Position numbers and translations under genes: made by a program. Shown piece by piece: positions 43,774-56,060 of a stretch of 64,000 nucleotides of DNA. The notes under the pieces are model-generated. The model was not told the origin of the DNA. It searched no databases and worked only from the letters and a program-made list of their open reading frames with translations. The stretch covers positions 1,031,347 to 1,095,346 of the forward strand of contig JAJEKB010020803.1 in NCBI GenBank assembly GCA_022393335.1, in the 5' to 3' direction. This stretch comes from Macrotrachela quadricornifera (Eukaryota > Rotifera > Eurotatoria > Philodinida > Philodinidae). The stretch's first letter is position 1; every line of letters begins with the position of its first letter.

Positions 43774-46700
43774 TTATTCATTTTCATCAATATGAAATGG
43801 AGTCACAATTTCATGTTTTCTGATCAGAGGTCCAAACAGGCCACTAGGCCTGCCTGCCTGCCTGCGCCTGCCTGCCTGTGGCAGGCACAGGCCGTAATTT
43901 CTGAGCCTGTCCTGTGCCAGGCAGGCCAGGCCAAGACCCCAGACAGGCCAGGCAGGCTGCTCGAAATAGACAGGCTGTGGCCTGGCCTGTCTCTGTAAAA
44001 TTTCATAAAAAAATTCGTTTTTTCAAAAGAAAATATATTTATAAAAAAAAGATATTGAAGTACTTTTTATAGTGAATTTTCAGAAATGATTATTTATCAT
44101 TTTGGCTTGATAAAACTCCGACTACTAACATATGATGATCGCATTATTTATCGTTCACTCATTGGTATAATTTCTTTATAGATTGAACTAAGTCATTGCC
44201 CATTGTTTTTGATTATTGATCAATGTATTTTATGATAATTCTGCAAATAATTTTTCCTATTTCTTACTTCATGTTTATGGTGTTGCCATATATTTATTTT
44301 TGATCAATGATTTTCTCTCAGTTTGTTGAAGTTATTTAGAATGCTTTTAATGAAATAAAGGTTTTGTTTCGGTTCTTTATGTTTTCTGCCTATTCATTCT
44401 CTACAGAGACAGAGGGATCTCGATTAATGGCCATGGTGCCTATTATCGGAGTTTTAAAACAAGTCCATTTGGTAGAATGCTTATAACTTTTTAATAAAAA
44501 TAGTTAGACACCTTCCACTTTTCATTATTCGAAAGAGGAGATCGGGAAGGATTAGGTGGAAAATATCGAAAAGGAAAATGCCGAGAAAAGATAAAGAAAA
44601 TTTCCATATGCAAATATTTTTTTTAATTTTTTTTAAGTTTCCTTTTCGGCATTTTCCCCTAAACCCATCGGGAAATCTATTACCATAGAGAAAGAAAAGT
44701 TTTCCGAGATTTTTCCATGCCAATTTTCATAGATGATATTAAGAAAAACTAGTGGTTTTTTAAAATAAAACGCCCTTTTTTTTGTTCACTTGCTGATCAA
44801 GTATTTTGAAGAGCACTGTTTAAAATCTTATCAAAGCAACTGCTAGATACTGCTTTCTTCGTAAAGTTACATCTGTTTCATTTGAATGAACGCGCATAAG
44901 ATTTTTCGTGAATAAAGAGAAAAAGCATTTAAGACATAGATTATCGAGTGCGTTGATCAACATGGGAGTGTTTATTTTAGGTTTAGAAACTATTTGCAAC
45001 GTCAGTGCCACTTAGGGAAACTTTGATTTCTTCATAAGTATATGCTCCTTGGTCCCTCTACTAAATGGTGAAAACAGAAGGTCTCTGACTATCTTTGTTA
45101 TAGAATTATAAGTATTTTGCTCAATGACTATGTTTTAAAACTCTGATAATAGTCAACTCGTTTTGATTGTCGTGATTTCCTGGTTTCTTTTTACCAAGGC
45201 AGTCTTTGATTTTCATTGATAATTTCACGATATTTATAAGTAAAAAGATACACAGGCCACGACAGGCAGGCACAGGCAGGCCGAAGAAAATGACAGGCAG
45301 GCAGGCCAGGCCGAGAAAAATAAACGACAGGCACAGGCAGGCTGAAGGGGTCTATAGCCTGTCGTGGGAAGGCCAGGCCCAATTTTTTAGGCCTGTTTGG
45401 ACCTCTGTTTCTGATCCATATTGGTTTATGAAAACTTGTGAGACTTTCAAAATAATCGGATTTCAAGCCATTCACATTAGTGAAGCAATAGTCAATCTGT
45501 GTTTTGGCATTAGTTGAGCTTTTATCTAATTTATTATTCAAAGTAAGCCCAAATGACTCCATATATTCAATAAATTTGTAATTGATTTTTATCTTCAAAT
45601 CCATATTAAAATCACCAACAACGATTAGATTTTCACAAAATTGTTTCGAAACAGTTATAACTTCCTTAATGCTTCGTTTTAAGACATCAAATGATGCATT
45701 TGGTGAATTGTAAACAGAAATAATACAAATATCATCAATTTTTACTGAGGAGTATTCAATATGGTTTTTGCCTGAATATTCACATCTTTCGAGAATATTT
45801 TCATAGTTCAAGTCATTTTTTAAATAAGTAATTTGACCAAATGGTTTTCGTACATCATGACAATCACGCCTGTGAACTATCTTGAAACCTTCAATTTCTA
45901 AGTTATCACTTGGTTTTGTCCATGTTTCAACAAGGCTTATCATGGAAGAAGACAAAAATGTTTTGTCAAATTTAACATCTGAAATATGCATACTCAATGA
46001 TTGTACATTACGAAAGATAATGGAAAATTTTTTCTCTTCAGATTCTTCAGGAAATGCAAGCGAAAATTTCAGCATTTGCTCGAATCTCATAGTTTTGAAC
46101 ATCAACGTCACTGCATCATTACGTTCAGGTGCTTTTGGTAGAACGAAGTCTCCAATTAAGTATAAATCATTTGCTTTTGTTGCACGACTACAAGCAACAT
46201 ATAATTCAGATCTTGTCGTTCCCTTCTTTAAATTGACAACAACCTTCTCGTAAGTACCGCCTTGACTTTTGTATATGGTCATAGCTTCACAAGGTACTAT
46301 TGGAAACTGCTTCCGTTCTACTTTGAAGTTTGTTGACTTCGTATTTATTTGATGTATTACTGGTTCGATTGGTGTAAGACTAGAATCAATATTTCTATTA
46401 CGCATTACATTTTGAAAATTGGCTCTAGCTTTTCTTCCAGTTTTTTCTGCATTGAGTTTAATCCATATTATACATGGTACTGTTCCATTAGTTTTTTGAA
46501 GTTTTGCGTAATCAATCATTACTAATTTCCCACAAGCACCATTGACTAATCCATCTTCAGTATCAGAATTGACTGGCAACATATAATTAGCACCCACTTT
46601 CAAATCGATTTTAAGTGGTAAGCCATAAGTTTCAGTTGTTTTAAGATTCTTTACGTTGTTCAACACTTTTTCTTTTAATGATGCAAGTCCATCACCAATA

Positions 46701-49700
46701 CAAAAGTCATATGCATTGGCAGTTGCACCTTCAGTATTAAGATTAGCCAATACTTTTGTATTGTATGTGTCAACTTCAGCATTGCTTCTGAATATCCTTA
46801 TGGCACTTTCAATCGTTTCCAAATTTTCAGTTGAAACAATTCGTGACTTTAACAGATGAATATCTTCATCTGTCATTGTTCCTTTAGCTATATTATTTAA
46901 TGCAATGCCAAAAGTCTTATCATCCTTTTGTCTCATAATTTCTGTTAATTCAAACAATTCAAATAATGACCACAATGGACTATCTACTAAAGCATTATAT
47001 GAATTATTAAACTGGAATATGTATTTATCACCAACTGGTCTTAATTGATTGAAATCGCCGAAAACTATGACTGATATTCCACCAAAAGGTTTCTTTGTTC
47101 TCATTATTTGCTGCAAACGTGCATCAACTTGTTGAAATATTGTAAAACCAACCATTGATATACTGGTAAACTTAAAAATGAATGCAAAGTCATTCTATCA
47201 ATTAATGCTGCTGCTTTGCCAGTTGGTGCACATAGTGCATCCCAAATACTATCTGGATTATATCCTGGAAGTGAATTATAAAATCTTAGTATTGATTGAT
47301 ACACTGCTTTGATCAGAGTGCTTTTGCCAACACCTGCACCTCCATTTATGAAATGAAAAAATTGATTTTCACCATTTTTAATCAAATTCATTACGTTTAG
47401 AGTATATTTCCTTTGATTACTATTAAAATTTCTCATCATGTGTTGATATTCTGTGTCTGGTATTATTTTGGGAACATTAAAGTGTTCGACTTCTTCAGTT
47501 CGAGTATTTAGTCCCATTTCAACAAAAATATCACCTACAGTATTTCCTATTTCATAAATGAGAAATTCATCTTTATCTTGATCGTATGCAATCTTTGTCA
47601 TCAATATCATCTTCATCTTCTTTTTTTTCATATGTTCTTCTAAAGCTGGTTCGAATTCAGTAGCTTCGCGATAAATATATTCAGATCTTTTTTGTTGAAT
47701 TATATCTTTATACAATTCAAATCTCTCTTCATGGTTTATATGAATAAGATCTTCTTCATTAGTCCATGGTAGAAATAGCATTAACTGCTCTCTATAATAG
47801 TTTTCAGGATCTTGATGTAGTTTAAAGTATCTGTATCTTATGATTTTTTTCTTTGTCCTTTTTTTAATCCAACCCTTACCATTTTTCATTTTCATAGGAG
47901 CAGTTTTATTATCACTTTCATTTTCACTGATATCTTCGTCCTCAGAATGTTCTATAATTCGATCATCATTTGTTTTTTTCTTTGAAATATTATACATCGA
48001 AGCAAAATCAGCCAGACAAACATTTTTCATTTCGTCAGGTCTATTAACATACATCTGAATTAAGTCCTCAACAAACACATCTTTTGAATCAGGCTCCAAT
48101 TTCTGAAGAATTTCATCTGATTTGAGCATAGAAATTCTATTTTCAGGTCTATTTGTATTTATAAAAATAGTACTTCTGCTACTGATGGAAAGTGGAATAC
48201 TTAAAATATGATAAACAGCTTCTTGTGCAGAAATTTCACTTGAATTCAAAAATTTATTTGCAATAAGTCTAAGACGTTCTCTGACTATGTTATTGCCTTT
48301 TTTTAACTCGTTCAATGCTTCTCGAAGAAGTTTAGACAAGCCATTTTCAGATTTGTTGATGTATTCAACACAGTACTTTAAGCATGCATAAGGATCAAGA
48401 ATGAACTGAATGTCCATATTTGCTCTGTGTAATGACATTATTTGTGGATTATATGCATTGCTTCGGATTTCATTTGGAGCACGTTTCAAGAAGACCTTTG
48501 CTTTTTTTAATTCAGCTCGAATCATTTTAATATATTCTCCTTCATTCATATTAGTATATTCCAAGAGTTCATCAAAAGTTAATGAATTATCGATATCTTC
48601 TAAAGTTCTTTCATTACGTTCTCCTTCTTTTTACTTATTTCTTCACGTTCTTTTTTAGTTAACTTTTCGTCGTCACTAAATGGTTCCAAAATCATAGTTT
48701 ATCTCATCCTAAAATAGGGAATACCAAAACGACATTTAATACAACCATTCACATATTTTTTACAGGTATGTGAATGTTTATGACGTTGCAAACTTATGAA
48801 TTCTTCAGAAAATTGTGTTGGTTTCGAACTAACTGAAATCAGTTTATCAATACATTCTATACATTCTTTAATCGATTCAGGTTTATTTTTGTCGTATTTT
48901 GGAGCATTTTTTAACCATATCAAGGCATGAACATGTGATGAACCACGAGCTTGAAATTCAATTCTGACATATTTGTCTTCCAGTTCGTAGCCTTGAAATG
49001 GACCAGAAGAAGCTGATAATATTTCCCATAGACATTTTACTTTATGTTCAAAATAACGAACACATGTTATAGGATCTTTTCTTATCAAATCACACTTCTT
49101 TTCATAACTCATATTCTCTGCTTCTTCTAATGTTATGACTTTTTTTTCCAACGCATTAGCCAATATTACAATAAGTTCTGACCACTTTGTTTCTGCTGCT
49201 GATGAAGTCAAAAAGACAGTAGCTCAACCTAATTGCCTGTTCATGGCCATAAGTTTCTTTTTTTTCAGTTCCCAGAATGCTGATGATGATCGATCACATC
49301 TCAGGAATGTGAAAGCGTCATCATTATGTATTAATCCATTGACATACTCTCGATTGAGCATTTGTGCAACAGTTACATTTTTTGTATTTTTTGTTTTTCT
49401 TAGAGTTATTGAAATAGCATCTGAAAACTTTCTCGTTTGCAATTTCTTATAGGTAAAAAATAGTTTCGATATTCTACCACATCTTCGATCGAACATTCTT
49501 AATTCTGACTTAGCAATTTTACCGTAAGTCAATTTAACATTTTCTTTGATCTTTCTTTGTTTACCACAATAAATATTTGGAATTGTTAATTCATCAACTT
49601 TCATATCCATCAAATTTTGATTCCTTCATGATTTCATTCGCATCAATTTTTTTATCTTCATCTTTAACAATGAAATTTTCTCGTTCATTAGAATACTCAT

Positions 49701-50710
49701 TCAACCAATCATTGGATGTAATGATACCTTCGCCTTTATATAGTTCCTGTTCGACAAGATATTTAACAGCTGTATGTACAACGTTTGGTCGAATTGTTTC
49801 ATACATAAAGGCGTTTTTATTTTTCATTTGTCTCATGAGTTTTAGTTGGATTGTATGGGTATCGCTAAACGTTCTCGGTAATACTGAAACATTCGTGTCA
49901 ACATTCATTGGAACATTAACCAAATTACTCTTGAGATCAAATTTTTTACAGAAGCCTAACGTTCGAATGACCATAAAAGGAATTCTTGATGATACTAATC
50001 TTTCTTCTAATTCAGTCAAGATTTTCGAGGAATCCGGTACTTCATAGAATGCTAAATCATTGGATAGACAGATATTAGGTACTTTATTCAACATGATGTC
50101 CTTTCTGCAAGTGACACATAACTTAATAATTGTATCTTTGAGATAACAGACTGTCATTAAATTCTTTTTTTAATCCTTTGTTTAGTAACATGTCAATTGT
50201 GAATTCTCTGATTGAATATTCAAACCATAAACCACCACAACAGCTACAAATATGAGTTGGTCCTTCTTTTATTTTTGACTCATAATTTGATTTCATATTG
50301 TCAAAATTATTTTTGTATTTATCTCTACTATTATGCATTTTTAATGCATTTCTTCTTCCCTCTTCCTCTTTGTATTCTTCCTCTTCACGTTTAATTTTAA
50401 GTGATTTCAATCTCCTTTCATTTTCTTGCAATCTGAATTCATCATTCAGTCTTTCGTTTTTGAGAGCTTCTGCACTTGTTTTATTTTCTTGAAGCTTAAA
50501 TTCATCATTTTGTCGTTCAGTCTTATGAGCTTCTACTCTTCTCTTATTTTCTTCGGTTTTAAATTCATCAGTTTGTCGTTGAATTTTGAGAGAATTTGCT
50601 CGTCTTCTATTATCTGACAACCGAAACTCATCATCAGTTCTTCTTTCTCCCATTCTCTTTGCTCTCTCGGCATTTCTTTGAGATATAGATCTTCGTTTTA
50701 TCTTCGGCAT
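43774..50710 (-). pseudogene. Helentron Rep-helicase-EEP polyprotein, broken frames
   Basis: Blocks in order on the minus strand: 50123-50710, a charged coiled-coil with five QENKRR-type repeats and a HICSCCGGLWFEYS zinc motif; 49594-50157, a DUF6570-like segment (RIPFMVIRTLGF, NVPMNVDTNV); 49224-49613 and 48699-49211, Helitron_like_N with the HUH signature GSSHVHALIWL; 47104-48564, the YCVEYINK Rep tyrosines, then the helicase Walker A GGAGVGKST; 45408-47155, Pif1 helicase motifs (VFGDFNQLRPV, GTTRSELYVACSRA) and an endonuclease-like domain (VVGDFNMDLKI, SFHKPIWI). The hAT interrupts the last codons, and the frame resumes at 43824 to a TAA at 43774. Breaks: a TGA at 49216, shifts near 50140, 48625 and 47155. 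The 47155 break also removes the DE of helicase motif II. Confidence 0.85.
43825..45407. mobile_element. Non-autonomous hAT element with perfect 8-bp TSD
   Basis: TIRs CAGAGGTCCAAACAGGCC (left) and its exact complement (right) are flanked on both sides by TTTCTGAT (43817-43824 and 45408-45415), the 8-bp duplication of hAT transposons. Subterminal regions of about 150 bp (43845-43990 and 45250-45390) are dense arrays of GGCAGGC/GCCTGCC and very GC-rich; the middle is AT-rich with a small inner foldback (about 44535-44690). No transposase is encoded. Removal would restore the reading frame of the Helentron polyprotein end, so it is younger than the Helentron. Confidence 0.93.
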
Positions 50711-50712
50711 TT

Positions 50713-51997
50713 TTGCAAATTAGTTCAAAAAGTTACAAGTCGAATAATAAATTCACTATTTGTTCTTTAAAATGATAAAGATAAATCTAAATAATAGATC
50801 GACCAATTGTTTTTTCAATTAATAAAGCGAAATAATAATTCCACTAATCTGTTGTGGAATTAAAAAAGATAAATAACTAACTGCCGTTTGTAGGCTTTTT
50901 TCGTAATTTTACTTTGGATTCGACTGATTTTTTTGGACAATAGATAATAAAGTAAGATGCGATTGAATTAGACGTTAAAATCTTAAATAATCACTGCTTC
51001 TCATTCAATTTAAACACATATATATTCACTAAGTACGACTTGTACTTAGTGAGAAACGTTTATATCTCTGAACTTGGTGAGATAAACAGTGGAAAAGTTT
51101 CTTTCGAGATAAATCTTCGTTAAAACTTGGTGAAGATACACTCGCTACTAAGTAAGAAACTTTATGAAAGTCAAAAACTTAACAACTTTCCTTAAACAAA
51201 AAATTTAATTTATTTAATTTGTATTTTTTTAATTGTTTGAAAGAGCAATTCAATTGATATTTGTCTTAATCGTGTGAAAAAAATTCGATTTATATTTGTT
51301 TTTAAATGTTTGAAAATTATTATGATAATTAAAATCTAAAACGTGAAATAAATTAATTTAAGATGAAAAAAATTTTTTTAATAGGTGAAGTTTGCATTTA
51401 ACCATAATGAGAATTGAGAAGATAAAATATTAAATCAAGTCGAATATGAATATAACGTATATAACGTGATCATATTCAGGGATAGAAGAGAACCAGTAAT
51501 AAAAATTGGTTATGTTAAATAAAATTAAAAAAAGAGGTTGCTGGAAGACATCGTAATAGATTTAGTTCTGCCATTATATAGCACCTGTGATATTACTGAT
51601 TGATAAATTAAAGAAAAAAAAATTATATTTCATTTGAACGGCCACTTTGACGTAATATTTGGATAAGACCTTGCTAATGATTAGTTTCAAATAGTTCTAG
51701 GAGGCGTTGATTCTGTTTTTGAGTAAACAAGAAAAATAAGACACAAAGAAAGATAAAAAAATTCATGAGAAGGTACTATTTTATCCATTAAATATCTACA
51801 TGAACAACTTGCTCTTTTTTAATTTTACAGTTTATAATATATACAAGAGTTTATTGAAATTATTGTATTAATAATAAACAACATTAAACAATATGATATT
51901 TCTTTTCTCGTATTTAGTTTTTTTTATAAAATCAGGTAACAATAAACATGAATAATATTAATAAATGAAATTTTTCTTTATTCTTTAGAATATTTTG
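50713..51997. other. AT-rich region beyond the Helentron 5' side
   Basis: No gene. It should contain the Helentron 5' end. It includes a 10-bp perfect hairpin at 51027-51051 (CACTAAGTAC/GTACTTAGTG, 5-nt loop) and repeated AACTTGGTGA motifs at 51070-51140. Confidence 0.4.
51027..51051. repeat. Perfect 10-bp hairpin
   Basis: CACTAAGTAC, 5-nt loop, GTACTTAGTG. Isolated; its role is unknown. Confidence 0.8.
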
Positions 51998-52217
51998 AGT
52001 AGTGTCACATATCCAGAATTTTGGAGATGCCATGGCGTCTCCTGAGGGAGAGGCCACACTCACATCCGGGAGATGCGGTCGTTTGTCATCGGAGATGTAA
52101 GATTTTCGCTATAGATGCACATCCCTCACATCCTCACCCGCATCTCCCGCGAGAGATACGGCATCTTCATCAGAAGACGCCGTGGCATCTCCAAAATCCT
52201 GGATATGTGACACTACT
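51998..52217. mobile_element. MITE with AGTAGTGTCACATATCCAG ends, copy 1
   Basis: 220 bp with inverted ends of about 35 bp (AGTAGTGTCACATATCCAG and complement) and a GC-rich interior of repeated CTCCTGAGGGAGA and GGAGATGCC motifs. The same family is at 62004-62244. TA lies inside the AGTA ends, so a TA-type target is possible but not proven. Confidence 0.85.
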
Positions 52218-52396
52218 GGAATATTGAATTATATCAGGTAATGCTGGTACAATATGTTTATCTATTGAATAATCATCTAATGCACGAGTGACAGCTAGTT
52301 GATTTTCAACATGTGGTACATCATCTTTATATTTTGTTACTCTTCCACCAGTTTTACGTATACATGCTTCTTCTTGTCGTACATTTGGTTTATGAT
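52218..52396 (-). pseudogene. PP2C-type protein phosphatase exon, cut by the MITE
   Basis: On the minus strand, after an AAATAAAAAG acceptor, the frame reads DHKPNVRQEEACIRKTGGRV, then QLAVTRALDDYSIDKHIV and ALPDIIQYS. This matches the PP2C (PPM) segment around the DHKP box, the TGG turn and the LAVTRALGD metal-site region. The conserved Gly-Asp appears as Asp-Asp (RALDDY). The exon runs straight into the MITE end. No other exons were recognised on either side, so the gene is truncated or its remaining exons lie outside what I can read. Confidence 0.6.
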
Positions 52397-52550
52397 CTTT
52401 TTATTTGAAAATTTTAATTTTTTTTGTTGTATCAATTAAAATTATTATAATTGCATTTTTTAATTTGAAAATTCACAAACAAAGTCTACGTATATTCAAG
52501 CTATTATTTTTCAGTTTGATTTCATTTTAATTATCTTGATCATTGAAAAA
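52397..52550. other. Probable intron of the PP2C fragment
   Basis: AT-rich, no coding signal. Confidence 0.3.
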
Positions 52551-52552
52551 TA

Positions 52553-53443
52553 CAGGGTGGCCCAAAAGTCACTTTACCGAGAAAAAATTGAATATCTCCA
52601 TTACAGCTTGACCAGATGGGCTCATATTTTTACCAAGAATAGAGGCATGTTCACACTCCAAATCCATACAGATAAACTTAGTGAGAGCCTTTAGTAAATA
52701 CCACTACTGACCTCAACAAGAAAATTTTACTTTTTTTACAGATAGAAAAAAAACAGTATAATTAACAGAGAGACTCTCTAGACATGTCTTTATGAACATG
52801 AAGCTTGAACATGTCTCTATTATTGGTAAAAAAATCGGCCCGTTTGCTAGAGCCGTAGTCGAGATATTCTATTTTATTTTCGTAAACTGACTTCTGGTCC
52901 GCCCTGTATATGACCCAAAAGTCACGATACCAAGAAAAAATAAAATATCTCCACTAGGACTCGAGCGAACGGGCTGATCTTTTTACCAATAATAGATGCA
53001 TGTTCACACTTTAAATCTATACGAACAAGGTTAGGGAAAGCCTTTATAAAGTACCACCAATGATCTCAACAAAATAATTTTACTTTTTCATAGATAGGAT
53101 AGAAAACAATATACTTAACAAAAGATCTCGCTAAGCATGCCTTTGTGAATATGAAGTTTGAACGTCTTTCTATCATTGACAAAATGGTCAGCTCGTTAGC
53201 TCAAGCCATAACGGAGATACTCAAATTTTTTCGGCAAAGTGACTTTTTTTCTAACTGTGAAAAAGTAAATTTTTTCTTGTTGAGGTCAATAGTGGTATTT
53301 ACTAAAGGCTCTCACTAGGCTTGTCCGTATGGATTTGGAGTGTGAACATGCCTCTATTCTTGGTAAAAATATGAGCCCATTTGGTCAAGCTGTTATGGAG
53401 ATATTCAATTTTTTCTCGGTAAAGTGACTTTTGGGCCACCTTG
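52553..53443. mobile_element. Mariner-like TA-flanked palindromic element, copy 2
   Basis: It starts CAGGGTGGCCCAAAAGTCAC and ends with its near-complement, with TA on both sides (52551-52552, 53444-53445). Outer arms of about 210 bp are inverted. The interior again contains diverged inverted copies, including an internal terminus at about 52903-52925 (CCGCCCTGTATATGACCCAA). No transposase. Confidence 0.87.
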
Positions 53444-53445
53444 TA

Positions 53446-53790
53446 ATATAGGATTTGAGGACCTAAAGATATTTTTAAAATATAGGACTTAAGGACCTAA
53501 GGGTACCTCTATAATATAGGGCTTGAAGGTCTAAGGGTATCACCAAAATATAGCACTTCAGAGCCTATGGATACCCTCATAATACAGGACTTAAGGACCT
53601 AAGGTACTTCCATAATACAGGAGTTGAGAGCCTAATGGTATCTGCAAAATGTAGAACTTGAGGACTTAAGGATATCTCCATAATATAAGGTTTGAGGATC
53701 GAAGCGTATCTCCAAAATATAGGACTTCAGAACCCAAAGTACCTCCATCATATAGAACTTGAGGACCTAAAGGTACATCCCCTCATCGCC
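53446..53790. repeat. 37-bp tandem satellite, about nine copies
   Basis: Units of the form ATATAGGACTTGAGGACCTA plus a spacer, period 36-38 bp, strongly diverged. It begins immediately after the mariner-like element. Confidence 0.85.
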
Positions 53791-53934
53791 GCAATAATCA
53801 AGGTAAGTTGATGTATGTATAGAAAAAAATTCCATCGTGATCGGACTCTCCTTTCAAAAGTTATCGTGTAAATGGTCAGACAGGCATATTGACCGGTTCT
53901 ACAGTGTATTCACTTTCTGAGTACACAATAGGTG

Positions 53935-54306
53935 ATTTGATTTTCTTATTTCTTTATATATTATATACCATTTTGTAGCTCGTAAAATTCTCTGTTGAAT
54001 GGTATACAACAAATGGGATTTTATTCAGCTTTGATAGAAAAGTTTCTTACGAAAATGACAATATATTGACCTTCCCATAGGAAAACCATACGGAAAAATC
54101 AATATTTTTGCAATAACTCAAAAAGGGCTCGTCCGATCAGGCTCATCTTCGAACTCGACCGAGACATTGATGAGACGGAACTGTGTGGAAAACTTCATCA
54201 TGATCTGACTCTTCTTTCGAAAGTTATCGTGTATACGGCTGGACGGCCGGACGGGCACACTGACAGATTCTAGATTGTACTCACTTTTTGAGTACACAAA
54301 AAGACA
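53935..54306. repeat. Dispersed repeat, copy 2
   Basis: Matches 20905-21275 along its length and ends CACTTTTTGAGTACACAAAA. A partial third end lies at 53920-53945 (TTTCTGAGTACACAA). Confidence 0.8.
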
Positions 54307-55402
54307 TTCGTGCAGTATGTACGGGCTCTCGCTAGGCCTATAAAATTCTGATGAAAATATTCCATTTTTCTTTGAATACAACTGTAAGCATTTTTATCAG
54401 AATAGCGTTAAAGGATGTAAAATATATATTCCCATAAGCTTTTTCATATAGAATTGGAAGATGCATGACCTAATCTAAAATTTTAATTCTAAATCAGTTG
54501 ATATAGGTAATAAAAATCAGATCGACTAAAGTAGTTTTAAATAATGTCCCACACGACTCAAGAAAACATAACAAATATCCAACAACTCAAATCTGAACTT
54601 GGCTCCTCGCTAAATTACATGAAAGATTGTTAACAGTGGATTATTCTATTTTCACTTGTATGCATCCAAATTAGTCGCTAAGTGATGCTTTCCTTGAAAT
54701 GCATATTCAAGACGTTTTACTTTTAAAGAAAAAATGTTTTCAGAATTGATTTAAAGAAAATTCCTAAGTGTGGCATCGTTTTCAAAAAAACACAATATCA
54801 GTCGATCGGATCCAATTAGTCGACTGTTTCCTATAAACTCCATCGATTTAAATCGTACCTTCGGTAAATCTATTAGATCAGCGACTAGTCGTCCATCGGC
54901 GCCACTCACGGCTAGTTGCTTCCATGTATAAGTCTACTTCTGTAATACACCATTCTATTTCATTCGCAAACAAGCCAATTCACATTTTGCGTCTTGCAAA
55001 ACCAGCTTTATTAACTTAATTATCATTGAATAGACTTTCTTCTACCAAGAATAACTTTAGTTATATTTATTTTTCTTCATTTGCTTATATAGCCTTAATT
55101 AATGTTAACTAGCCATAATTAGCCTCAACTACCCTTAACTACCTTTACACTCATCCTAACAGATTGGCAACAATAACTCATCCACCCAGATTGACTATGA
55201 TGAAACATCGCTCATATGTAGCCACGATGACTCATCAAAGTTACTACTGATCATGTTTTGTTGACTTTTAACCCTTCACGAAGGGATATTTTTCTAATCT
55301 GTAACCCATGCCTAAGCGGTGTTTTTTTAACCTTTAGGCCATGACTGAGGGATGTTTGTTTGGCCTGCGTCAAGCAAGCAAACAAACAAACGAACAAACA
55401 AA
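54307..55402. other. No gene seen
   Basis: AT-rich. Short CTTAACTA/CCTCAACTA motifs at 55090-55150 and a CAAACAAA microsatellite at 55375-55400. Confidence 0.35.
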
Positions 55403-55651
55403 CTATTTTTTTTCATATGACCCTCCCTTCAGCCGAGGAAATAATCTAAGCCGAGATACATTCTGAATTGACGCTAAAATTTTCAAGTCACATCTAGTTA
55501 AAAGTGTTTGCACAACATGATATAGAACAATATTATGATATAGTCGTAAATAATCAACAACGAAAGGAACATGTTTTACTGTTGTATAATGTTCAGATTG
55601 ATACCTGTAGCGAATACACCGTCCATTAGCAATATTGCTTAAATGAAACAA
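55403..55651 (-). CDS. Possible terminal exon, 70-80 residues, unknown
   Basis: An open frame (NIANGRCIRYRYQSEHYTTV...) preceded by a TTTTGTTTCATTTAAG acceptor-like sequence. Tyr/His/Leu-rich, no recognised domain. No upstream exon identified. Confidence 0.25.
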   Translation of the reverse strand: MFHLSNIANGRCIRYRYQSEHYTTVKHVPFVVDYLRLYHNIVLYHVVQTLLTRCDLKILASIQNVSRLRLFPRLKGGSYEKK

Positions 55652-56060
55652 AAATCAATAATCTGGAATTTAAAAACAAACCATCACAAAAGAAAAATGA
55701 AGGTACGTCTTTTATTTAGTTTTTTTTTCTGAAAGAAATGAAAAAATGTTTTTATAATGAGCAGTCTTAATAGAACGGGTTTAGAGATAAGATACGCGGA
55801 ATTATAAAATAAAATACATTAATGTATCTAATCCATATAATATAAATTTTTCTTTTTTGAAAATTGTTTCACTCAAAACTCTTGTTAGTGATGTTTATGA
55901 ATGTTCATATTAGATAGATGTTGGTAGTGTAGAAGGATGTAGTGAATGATTGTTTATAACAAATGATAAAGAGGACGATGATTATTGTGGACGCCTTTCT
56001 TTAGAATAATATGACTAAAATTATACAAAGATTAGTAAGACTGAATATGCAAATAAATTG

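Larger units (their letters stand above)
42782..50712 (-). mobile_element. Helentron (Helitron with EEP domain and OTU protein), decayed
   Basis: The coding order on the minus strand is Helitron_like_N, HUH Rep, Pif1 helicase, exonuclease-endonuclease-phosphatase domain, then a separate OTU-type protein, as in animal Helentrons. The 3' end at about 42782 has a 7-bp hairpin (42791-42808) and a conserved GTTTCCGCAT terminus shared with 20302. The 5' end lies somewhere upstream of 50712 and could not be fixed. The element is split by a 1.58-kb hAT insertion at 43825-45407; without it the element is about 6.4 kb. Several stops and shifts make it non-autonomous now. Confidence 0.85.

Noticed and set aside
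45191..45407. C-terminal extension of the Helentron polyprotein (IRNRGPNRPKKLG...)
   Set aside because: This is hAT sequence; the true end of the ORF lies on the other side of the insertion at 43824-43774.
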